Source: Nectonema munidae (lineage: Eukaryota; Nematomorpha; Nectonematoida; Nectonematidae). Taken from it: a stretch of 64,000 nucleotides of DNA. The notes beneath the pieces were generated by a model, which was not told where the DNA came from, did not search any database, and saw nothing but the letters and a program-made list of their open reading frames with translations. The translations under genes and the position numbers were made by a program. This document shows positions 49,101-61,100 of the stretch, one piece after another (positions within the stretch are counted from its first letter, which is position 1; the number at the start of each line of letters is the position of its first letter). The stretch is from positions 62,001 through 126,000 of the forward strand of contig JAUIRK010000976.1 in the NCBI GenBank assembly GCA_030549495.1, given 5' to 3'.

Positions 49101-52100
49101 CAATTATAATATAATGTTGTATCGCATTTTGCCTAAATGCAAAACTTTAAAAGTATGCAGACATAAATGAAAAGAATCACAAAAAAATTAATATCCAATT
49201 TATATATAATTGAATAATGAGTTTTGAATTAGCTCTCTCGTGAGTAAAAAGGTTTGTTTTTTTGTGAAATTTGGGAATTGATGGTGCAAATAGTTAAAAA
49301 CGAAGTACTAATCAAATTTTGAATTTTGCTATACAAGATTACTCACAAAGTTTACTAAGATAATTTCTCTGAGAAACAACATAATTTCTCTTTGCTTCTT
49401 ATTTTACCTGCAGAGTTCCTTGCATCTGTATCATTCCCATCAGGGGCATGCGAGTTGCGAAAATGCTGATTGCGATGATGATGATGACGAATTCTCTTTG
49501 TGTTGAAAGGGATCGCTTGATAGTCATGGCGGAAAAATCTGTTGTTTGAATGGACGCTGCCTGCTTTGGGTAAAGTCATCTTCTTCGGGTGTCTCTCGTT
49601 GTTGGATAGACTTCTTTTGTAAGCTAAGATTTTTAAGTAAAAAATAAATTTCAAAAGCATGCGCTGAGCTTTTTCATGCAAATAAAACTGGGAAAAGCGT
49701 GTAATCCAAATACTTCCCATAAAGTGTTCTATGGAAAAATCAAACTATAAAAACATATGGTATTGATTTTGTTAAAAATGTATTCACGCGTTGCTACGAA
49801 TTCTTTTCATACTCTCCTTACCTCAAAATTATAGAAAAATTGTCTCTTTTTGGTTATAATTAATTTCCTTAAAGGAGGCAAAAGTTTTATCAATGGGTGC
49901 CTATCACATTCCGCTGGCCACGCATGTGACACTACTCTGATATAACTTATATATTATTTTATATGTATATTATATAAATTATCTTATATAATTTGAGGTA
50001 TAAAATTTTGAGTAAATACAAATTATAAAATGATTCAATTGATGTCATAATCATCATTTCCATAAAACACTTCTTTGCCTTCATTTGATAGCTTTAAATC
50101 AAAAAGTTAACTTAAAAGATTTTTCCTACTTTATCTCTAAGAATAATAGTATGAAAGAATGACATGGAAAATGTATTAAAAATTATATGGCTTTTTTTTT
50201 ATTTAAGATGTTTCGACACAATGAATTCAAGCTAGGGAACTATTTCGTATCCTACTGCCTGCGATTCGCAGGGACAAGTTTCTTTAAAAAACACTAAATA
50301 GTATTTCAATGATTACTCATTCATTCTGAACCTTTTTTCTCTTATGGACCATTTTAAAACAGAAACATTTTTCATGGACCCCTTATCTACCAATTATATT
50401 TTTAAGTACTTTTATTTCGCAAAAAATGTAAGAATATGTAGTGCACATCTTTATTCGAAAAAATATGTTGTTTAGTGTGAGCCTTGAACTTGATGCTGTG
50501 ATATCAATTTTCATATGCCGCGTCCCAAAGAGAAATTTGATATGTCAGGTCCCGTTGAAGTCAATCACCATGTTAAATCTTTTCTATAAGAATTAAGTCG
50601 ATTTCGAGTTTTGAATGCAGATAAAAACACGACTGAAGGCGTTAAACAAAAAATTAAAGATAAGTTAAATTTTAATTACTTGTAATGGACACTTATTAAG
50701 TGGATGAAATCTATGCATCCAATTAATACTAGGATATTTTCGCATAAAAAATCATAAAGACAACTTGTTTATTGATATCAATTATTTGATCTCAAATGAC
50801 GACTAGCAAAGCAAATTTTACATAAATTCAAGGAGAAAAGAGAAAGAGCGACCGTTTGTTTTTTAATTAAACTTTAAAAGTACGCTTTTTGTTTCAGTTA
50901 TTATTACTCTTTTTAACTTTTTTACAAAAATTAAAAACTGTTCACGGACCCCCTGATACGCAGCGATGGACCCATGGTTAAAAAGGACTGCTATAAACAA
51001 GATATAATTTATATTTAATAAACATTTAAATATTAATTTAGATCCTTTGCAAAATTTTGTGGGTCGCGAATATTAAATAATCTTATATGAAACCCTCTAA
51101 AAATATTAAAGTTTCCACCAATAAGAATAGACCAAGTCATTGTTATATGATTTAAAAATTTCCTCAAAATCAAACTACTATATAAATGAAAAGATTAAAT
51201 CAATTTACATTGGCTTCTGATTGGCTTAAGAGATAAAAAGTATTCTTTCAAGCTTGTTTTGATTATTTGATTCGCTGATTCAATATCACCATCCTTCATC
51301 TTGTCACTTTCAATCACAATGAATGACGTGTAAGAAGTTACGAGCTGGTACTGTTAAAAATATATGTAGAAGATAATTATAAATCATAATCAAATACGCT
51401 CACAATTCGATAATGGAGAGAACCTGATATCCCGAACGAAGTTGTTGCCTTATACACGCCTGCTGCAGAAACATTCTCAAAAGATATTAAAATGATAAGA
51501 ACTTAATTTTACAAGAAATGTTTACAAAATGGAACTTATATAGAAATTTAAATAATAATAATAATGTTGAAAAATCATGCGTTTCGACTAATTTTTGGAT
51601 GCACTAATACTCCTATATATTTGATACAAAAAAGTGTAACGATGTGAACTTATATTTCCCTCCTTATATTTCCTTAAGGCCTATTTTTCGTTTTGAGCAT
51701 AGTGGAGCTTGAAATACAAATAGAAATTTTGCAAAGCGTCTTTCCTTTCGTATTTTTCCCCTATCATATGTGGACACAAGTAAGCTAAATGTCGAAATGA
51801 TTATTTTCTTTTTCATTGCTTTATGACACTTCCATTCCATCCATTTATATACAACTCGTAATTCCGAAGGTCGAAAGAAAAAGAAGAAAAAGAAAAAGAA
51901 GAAGAATTTATTAGATAACACAAGAAATCATATTTAGTAAAAAATTTAAGTGGATCTAGCTGATTATCAAAGTCTGAGTGTATTTAATACAAAGGATATT
52001 TAAAAGGTCCACCTGATATTTTGGATTGAAGGAAGCATTAACCAGTCATATGACTGAAACAGAGGTTTGTGAGGAATCCAAGTATACGTTTCATTCAAAG

Positions 52101-55100
52101 ATGCATTTTAAAACGCTGTATCTTACTTAAAAGTTTCGTATTATATGTTTTCATAAGTAAAATATATAGTATTAAACTTATTAATAGTTTTGTGAAAAAG
52201 ATACACATTTTTTGCCTATTATTTTTTGCACATCCTTTGTATAACATATTTGGAAAAAAATTTAAAAAAAACCGCAGATGTTTTAATGTAATTCTATATG
52301 TAAAAATGCTTACCTTTATAGCCAAGTCAATGATTTTCTTTTTAAGTTTTCTTTTTTTATTTGCATCATTTGAGATCTTTAATCGTTCGTCTAATTCTAG
52401 AAGTTTACTATGCACCCAAATTTTTTTGATGAAATCTTCGGAATGTGTGAAATAACTCATTTCTGCATTCGTTTTTATTCTCGGGCTTATCGGCAACGGT
52501 TTGCTGACGTAATGATAGAAGACGTTTTTCTTCTCTGAAGTTAGTCCACTTACTCTTGCGCGCACTCTGTTTATATTGATAGGTGACGAAAATTTACCTA
52601 AATCCATGTTAAAGGGTTAAAAAGTACGCTTTGCAAAAGGTCATCATTAAATTCTAAGGAGCAAAGAAACAATGTCTTTTTTAGTTGATGTTAAAGTGGA
52701 TGGCTTTTCCATTTTATAGCTTCTCTCCTTCCAAACTTATGTGAAACCTCTTGTAATTATTATCATTTTAGAAACACGTTGCTTAAAATTCAAATTTCAT
52801 TAATTTTATAATTTTATTTTTTTACCCTTCTTATATTTTAGTTAATTTATAAAAATTAGAAATTTAATTAGTAAATAAGTTTTTTCTCAAAAGACAGTAA
52901 ATTCGTAAATTTTCATTCAAACTTATGCAATTTTAGTAGGTTAATTTACTTAAGAAAAATTTAAATTTATTATTTCCATATTTTGCCCTGTGGAAGTTGA
53001 ATCCATCTCCACCGATTTTTCAGAAGAAAATGTTGATTCCGTTATTATTTAAAAGATAAATGCTCAATTTGAGCTATACGTCAAATTCAAATATTAAGAA
53101 AGAAAAAAGAGTTTATGTTGATTTACAGGCGTATTGAAGTCCTAAATAAATATATGTCGCACTTGGATTTAGTGAAACCAACACAATCATTAACATATAC
53201 CTTGTCGCTATTTTTATGTTTATTTCAAAAAATCGGACTTCTTAACGATAAAAAAATCAACGAAAATATCGTTATTTTCACATATTCCGCATTGATTTCT
53301 ACTATTTTTGTCAGATAAGAAAGACAGCAGTGGAAAACTCTTACTAGATATCGCGCGATCTGTATTAAAATCAATTTCAAAAGTGCTAAAGAAAGCTTTA
53401 CACAATAAAATAAATAACCTGTTAGAATGTATTGTTCAATTTATTGATTTTCAATTCGGTTATCGGCTCCCTATCTGGCTTAGTTACTGCATTGATGATT
53501 CAAAAAGTTTTTCCTAACAAGTTATTGGGTTTAAATGCAAAAATATTTTTATACTTGAAAAAGTTGACAAAATTGTCAACATTAATCTTGGCATATTGAT
53601 ACAAATCTAAAGTTCAAATAAAATTCTAATATATAGCTCTGAAGAAATAGTTCGAGCTACAAGTTCGTTTCTACCACATTAGTTGAGATAGAAAGGTTTT
53701 TTACTAAGGTTTCCTTAGTTTTTGCACAAAGGATGCGCTTTAAAGTCTAAAATGTCAAAAGTAACTTTTTATCACAAGTAAAAAAGAAAATTCAAGTAAG
53801 TTATAAATTCATCAATTGAAATGAATCTATTTTTGTGTTATTTTGGAAGATATAAAATAAACGACCCTTTTTATCTGTTTACATCCTAAGACGCGTATTA
53901 TGGAAACCATAATTCCTAACATTCGGACCCAAGATGTTAAGTCCTTTCCTGACCATATTTATGATTTGATTCCACAATATGCTACTACTAGGATCGTAGA
54001 TCGATCCCATATTCTTTTAAGGAGTTCATTTACTGAACTTTATAATATAGAAGTGTGAACACTGAACACGCATGGATGAGGAAATACTTCCAAATTACCA
54101 TGGAGATAAGACCATTTAAGTTATCTACTTCATAACTTTACCTATCTTTGCGTATTTTCGTGGTTTACAAAAATATTTAATCGGTCAGCGCACTTCAAGC
54201 ACCCCATGCAAAAAAACTTATCTAAAAAAATTTAATACAATAAGAGAATAATCAATCATAAATACCACTTTTTTAACAAATTAATAAAGTATTTAGTTCA
54301 AATATGAAACTAAATTGTGAAACATCTCACAGATATCGACCTAGATTAAGGATGCTATTAGTTTTCAAAGATATTTATGATTTTACTGGATCGTAAATAA
54401 CAGAATTCCGAGAGACAAGGAATAAGCCAGGCTTTTCATTCAACTATTTCAATTCTTCAAAAGGGTGATTATGTAAATCTAGCTCCAAATAGGGTTATCT
54501 CTTTTTAACTGTAAAAACTTCTCATTTATTAAGAAGGTTAAGAAGGTATTTATTATATTAGTTGTTTCAGTTATAGGGATAAAATAATTTTGTCTCGCTT
54601 TATTAATCTCCTGTTGGTGGAGTAACTTATCGATTAGTTGATGTCCGCTTAGCCAGGATGATTATCTTAATGAATAAAGAAGGGCCGGTAGGTGTTTAGT
54701 GGGATGGAAAGTCTAGTTAGACTTGGACTCAGCATTCCGGGCGGGCCACGATATCTGAAAGGATGGGTGCGAACGCCACAAACAACTTAATTAATTAATT
54801 AATTAATGAATAAAAATAAAATACCCACGTAGACAATTTCGTCATTTTTATAGTAGACAGCGGATTTGGTTGTTGTGAAGAAGGTGGGAGACGATTGGAA
54901 GAGAAATGAGGGATCATCGTAGTCAACAGTGACGTCATAGAGAAGGGGTGTCGAAATGCTGTCATAGAAACTTTGTATTTGCAGCGCTGCATCACTGTCT
55001 TCGTATATGTTGGTATTGAAGCCGAAGTTATCGAAAGACAACTTATTTAGAAAGTTCATGTCTGCTCCGTAGCCAAGTGCAAGCGTGTAGATTGGCGTCT

Positions 55101-58100
55101 AAGCACAATTGTTTACTCTACTTTTAACATTTTAGAGGTGTGAACTAGTGTGTCCACTTTAAGGTTTTTTTTCATTCCCCGGGGAACGAGGACCTCGTAA
55201 TTTTTGAAAATTCCCCCGGGGAAGAAAAAGCGATTTTTTTACAGTAAAAACTGTTCAGAAAAGAAAATTTAAAAGTCTCATGTAAGATTTTTATTGAAAA
55301 AAATTTAAAGGCATAAAAGATTTATGTTTTAAAAAAATATCTAAGAAAAATTAAAGTGTTCAAAGTTTCATCATTCAACTGGTTTCTTATTTTTGTAGAA
55401 AAATAACCCATTGACGAAAACACTCTTTCGGCATCCACAGAAGTTGGTTTTATGCTCTTTAAATTTTTGAATAAAGTTTCTAAAACTTCGGGCCTCCTAT
55501 TTGTTTCTAAATAAAGGTCAAATGTTTTTTTTCATTATTTCCTCTATGCTTGAAATCTTGCTTTTAGTTTCACGTTCTTCATTTTCATTAATCTTCAGAA
55601 ATTCGTCCAATTCCTCCTTCACGCTTTTCTTCTCTGTTTTTTGGTTGCTAACGATTAATGTTTCATCTTTCTTCTCCGTTACTTCGATATTTTTGTCGTC
55701 GGATTCGACAAAAATTTTTTTTCAAAAATTCCCCGAGGAAATTTAAATATTTTTTTTTGGACGAGGATTTTGAAATTTCACGATTCCCCGGGGACTCGAA
55801 GACAAGGAATCCCGGGGTGGACATCCTAGTGTGAACACCGTTTTCCAACTTATAATACTTCTTGGTCCACATTTGGGAAAGTTTTTTCTCGGCCACAAAT
55901 ATATCACAGAATGAAAAATAAATTTTTCTTTATATATTTTCTTGTTAAGTTGAATTCTGCAGGGAGAGGTTGTTAAACTGTTTATTATAAGGAAACATTT
56001 TATTCACAGCTTACATTATTACCTTTTTAAACTAAAACCTTTACAACACACTTTTCTTCCTCTTTTTATTTGTTTCAAGATTCCTATTTATAATTTTTAT
56101 ATCCTTGATAAAGGAGGACCTTGGTGTCGAAAACTTCGGGATGAATAATCTTTTCAAGGTATTTTATCTTTATCATCTTCCAAGTTATGTAAGGGACGCA
56201 TTCTTCAAACATCATTTAATTATAGAATAAAGACATTTTAGTCTTGTTGGCACGATTGAAACGATTTCTTGTGAGCAATGCTTTTTATTGGTAAATAGTG
56301 AATTAAGAAAAAAGGTTTTTACCAATAAATAAATAAATGAATGCTCTCTTCCTTTTTTCTTTTATCAATAGCGTCTCATGTCCTGACTTGTTTTACTCAT
56401 ATTCATCATTACACTTGTTTATTTTTTGATCAGTATAATTATTAGTAATTTAAACGCCTTCCAACATTTTATAAATATGCTTTAGCACAATAGAAATGGG
56501 CGTTTTGGGGTTGTGTCCATCACCAGCAATGCGCCATAACTTGATTTCAAAAATACTAGATATATAGTATGGAAATATTCTCAAAATGAGAAAATGTAGA
56601 ACTAAAAGTCATTTATTTCAGAACTGAATACCGCTCGTACATATATATACAAGTGTCATTTTCGCTATAGTATAAATGTTAACGCCATCTCTCGTTTTAG
56701 AATAATGATTTAGCATTGCATAAATAAATTTGCATCTCCTGATTAAAAATTTACTAGACAGGCGATTACTTTTGGGAAAAAATCATAATTTTTATATGGT
56801 CCACCTAAATTTTTCATTACCTACTTATAGGCCATGTTTCCACAGGTTAAGAAAAAGTGGGCCAGGGAACGCAAAGAATTCATATAATTTTTCAAATTAT
56901 TATTATTCAACTACTGAAATGTTCGTCTAACCCAGTGAAGCTTTTTTTTTTTTTTTGACAGGGTGTTTCATGCAAGGGAAGTAGAAACTTCCATATCTGC
57001 ACTGATGAACTTTTATGATAAGTCGATGGCATCGCCGGGATTCGAACCCAAAGGCTTTGGATCCGTAGGCGACGCCTCTACCTATCAGCCCACCAGCCTT
57101 GGATGTGATAAACTTTTAAATTAGATTTCATTCTAAAGAGATAGCATGTATACAAGCTATGTAATACAAAGGGATATATTTTTAAAAATATAAAAAATAA
57201 ATTTAAAAGTTAACAGCCAAAGAATAAGTCAAATCTTATCATCTTTACGACTCCTTTAATAGAGAAGGGGCAATTTGTACCAATTAGTCCAACTATGAGC
57301 AGTGAAGTTGAAAAGATATGACATTCGAACACATGAAGATGAGATTTTAGACGTGGATTCAGTGGCCTAGAAAGAAATTTGAAGCGGGCGAGGGACAGTA
57401 CAAAATTTTTAGGGAAAGGCCGGTGTAATAACCTTTTTCATACAAATGTGAGTGCATAACAATATCAATGCTCAGTATAATGCAAATCTAAATCATAAAG
57501 AAGTTTAAACTCGACACTATGTGCTGATATTATATGTGAGGAAAAGATATTCTCTCGTTATCTTTGAATAAAGACAACTTGAAGGAACATGAGGATCACA
57601 CTAGAGAACTTAATGCCATAGAGACCAACTAGAAATTCTCTTAGTAGAAATATTGAAATAAGTAAGAATTTTAAAATATCGCTTAAAAAAGAAGAACCTT
57701 CAAATAATTTCTTCTTGCTACCATTTCTAGAATAGACGGAATTGAAATTTCACCAGATGTGGGTTGTCCATCCGTTAAGAAAACGATCATGGGCAATGCA
57801 GAAATATGAGCGGAGCTTTCAATTGACATCATTGCCCTTAGTAAAGCTAATTTGACGTTCGTTCCTAAACATTAACATAATTTCAATGAGGATTAAAATG
57901 ATGATGATATGATGATGATCTTGTAATTCATCACTATCCATTACATCTCCTTCTACACCTCTCTACGATGCCCAAGTAGGCCATCTGGAGAGCAATCATG
58001 TGGAACTATTATGTTTTAGAAACTAAGAAGAAGAAGAAATTTATTAAGAAACAAATCAATGATTATTATGATAAACAAAATTAAAAAAAAAAAAAAACAT

Positions 58101-61100
58101 GAACATTGTAGTATAAATAAATCGATATATTTCAAGTACACTGAAGGTCATAGCCGCTTAAAAGGTGTAACTTAAGATATAAAATGAGATTAGAAAACAA
58201 AGGAGCATTTAGAATTTTGAAACAAAATTAAAAGAAAGAAAGTAAAAAATATACACTAAAAATTGGTATTCACATTATGAAGAACATATATATATATATA
58301 AAATAAATGATACAATTTACAAACATTAATCACACAAATAAATTAATAGTTAGAAATAAATAATAAAAAAAAATATGTATTTTATAAAAAAAAAAGTATG
58401 CTAGCCAATCGCAATTTATCAATTCAAACTTTTAGGTAAGCAGGAAAAACAATTAGTCTTAGTGCAAATATAAAAATATTTGTCAATAAACATTCTAGTC
58501 ATTGCACTCTTTATTTTGTAGGTGTAATCAAACTCATTGAAGTATAATGATAAGGTTTTATTCCAGAGCATACATACTCTGTACTTCAATGACTTTTGTT
58601 TATATTTAGAAAGAATATATCTTGGTACAGCTAAATGATTAAGATTACGTAAGAAAAATGTTTTAAGTTCATAGTTATAAATAAACCAAGAAGAAAAGAT
58701 TTCAGGTAGTTCTGAACAATTGAACTTAATAAAGAAATGGGAAGATAAAGTTGATATATGTCATCAAACTTCAAAATTTTATTTTCATAAAAAAGATTCG
58801 ATGTATGTGCAAAGTAGGAAGTGTTGAATATAATTCGAATTGCTTTTTTTGGGCGACACTTATTTCATTAGTTGCAGCATAACCCCAATTAATGATGCTA
58901 TACAAAAAAATGGGGCACAATTAAGGATTTATAAATGAGAAGTTTGACATTAATGGGTAAGAAATTACGAAAATGCTTAAGTATGCCTATAATACTGTTT
59001 ACTTTCTTTAGAACTAATAAACAGTGTGGTTTCTAACTTAGTTTATTGTCAATAGTTAAGCCTAAAAAGTTGAATTGATTGACATAATCGAAAGGCAAAA
59101 TAGGAGCACTTATTTTTGGAATACTAGGAAAACATAAAGCTTTGCATTTACTCAGGTTCAAATTCAAAGAATTAGATAGAAACCAATCTCTTAGCTTGTT
59201 AAATTTATCCATTAAAAATGGGTCATCTTTAGAGGCTAGAATTGCAATATCATCAGCATAAAGGTAAAGTTTATCAAATATTCCTGTTGTTGAAACATCA
59301 TTAATGTATATTGAAAATAAGAGTGGACCTAATACCGAGCCTTGTGGTACTCCACATTTTATTGTTTGAGTCTCCGAATAGATTCCATTTAAAAAAACAC
59401 ATTGCTGTCTATTGGATAAGTAGGAAGAAAAGAAAGATAAAGAATTTTGAGAAAAGCCATATCTATGTAATTTATCAATAAGAACATTGTGGGAAATACT
59501 GTCAAAAAAATTAGTCATAATATACATAAAAAACTAATATTTGAAATTCTAAAAATAATCCATTTTTAAGGAACTAAGAAGCCATTCTGATAAAAAGTAT
59601 CATTACCCAATTCTGAGAAATAGCTATAATATTATTTAAGGAAACGCAAGCTCTGTAACAAGAATATATTTGTAATATGGTTGCAGACACATAGAACCAA
59701 ATTACTAATCTAATAAAAACTCATTAGGAAAGAACTCCACGAAAATGCTTAATAGAAAGTCTAGTGTAAATGAAATAATCAAAAATCTAAAATGAAAGAA
59801 AACCGCATGGTTATACGAAGTTAGTAACTTGTCAATTTAAAATCTATCTGAAAAGATGTTATTTTTATAGTGATAGAAAACTGATAGAGAAAAGAACAGA
59901 AGAGATTTCAGTTATTAATGATTGAATGTAATCATTGTGCTAGGATGAAAAACAATTCTTTTTTCAATATTATTGTAAAAATTAATTCTAAAAAATTGAT
60001 ATAATTTAAGGGTATTTTTAAAAACCTTTGAAATATGCCTAATATTGAAATATAGTCGCTTAACCGATCTGAATCCATTTGGTATTCATTTTATCAATTA
60101 ACTTGTCTTCATTTAATTTTTTTGTTTTAAAATAGAGATTCTTTTATGATTTACCGTATTTTTTAATGTCTGACTTAATAATGAATAAGAAGATATTTGG
60201 AATTAAAAATTTTGGCTTTTTAATTTTTTTTCAAATTTTTGCTCTTTCAAAATAATTTGGCCAAGTCCTTTTTGTTTTAAAATTTTATTTTGCACATTAT
60301 TACTATACCCTGGTTACACCCCTTATTATAATACAGTTTCACTTGTTAGCCAACATATTGAAAACTCGAATCTAAATCCCTGAAAATGCTCACCTCCAGA
60401 CGCTTCTATGTTTTTGACGAAGGATATAGCTTCTTCTATATTTTCAGGCGTTGAGTCCAGCATAAAAGAACTTTTTCTGTTGAATTCAGTGACAACATTT
60501 CGGAACTTGATTATCTCAAAGTAGTCATGTGAGTTTGATAGTTTCATGAGAATATTTATCATTGCGCTTTGTAGCTGTTGCAGCTTTTCTCCTATCATTG
60601 AGCCGCTGACATCCAATACAAAAACAATCTTTTTTGCAACTTTTTTAAGATGCTGAGGGAAGAGAAAGTGCAGGAAGTAATTATTATTCATCTAAAAAAG
60701 TTAGCCTACGAATTAGACAAGACAAAGCGTTAGGACAATGAAGCATGGAGAAGAGAAATTTAAAGAAAGTATTTAAAACTTACCTCGAATAAAAGCCTTT
60801 CTCCCAAATGAGATTATGTATGTAAATATAGTAGGTAATAAATGAAAAAAATTATTCTTGAATTTTTTGTCAAATTCCTAAATGTGTAGTTAAATATCTT
60901 CTATTTAAAGATTGAATTTTACTTGATAGGAAGCATATATCATTTTTGAAATCACGGTGTTGATAAATTCTACGCTATATATTTAAGCGCATACTATGAG
61001 TACAGGGCTTTCCACCTCTACGTCTTTTAGTAGGAAGATAAATCTCTAGATCTTTAGGGAGGAGAAAAATGCATACTTCAGACCAAAATATTAATCACAA

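Noticed and set aside
49440-49500. (GAT)n microsatellite as a LINE tail
   Set aside because: It encodes the histidine run of an in-phase ITIH-like exon on the minus strand.
52069-52455. 128-codon plus-strand hydrophobic frame
   Set aside because: Overlaps the minus-strand ITIH-like exon in antisense; composition is AT-driven.
44459-53762. Pair of long terminal repeats
   Set aside because: The two direct copies enclose host ITIH-like exons only; no TG...CA ends, primer site or element genes between them.
57010-57106. tRNA gene on the minus strand
   Set aside because: Excellent A and B boxes but a poor anticodon arm, and a retroposon body with poly-A tail follows, so it was called a SINE.
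57895-57925. (GAT)n tract as a second LINE 3' tail
   Set aside because: No LINE coding sequence adjoins it in a suitable orientation; left as a simple repeat.
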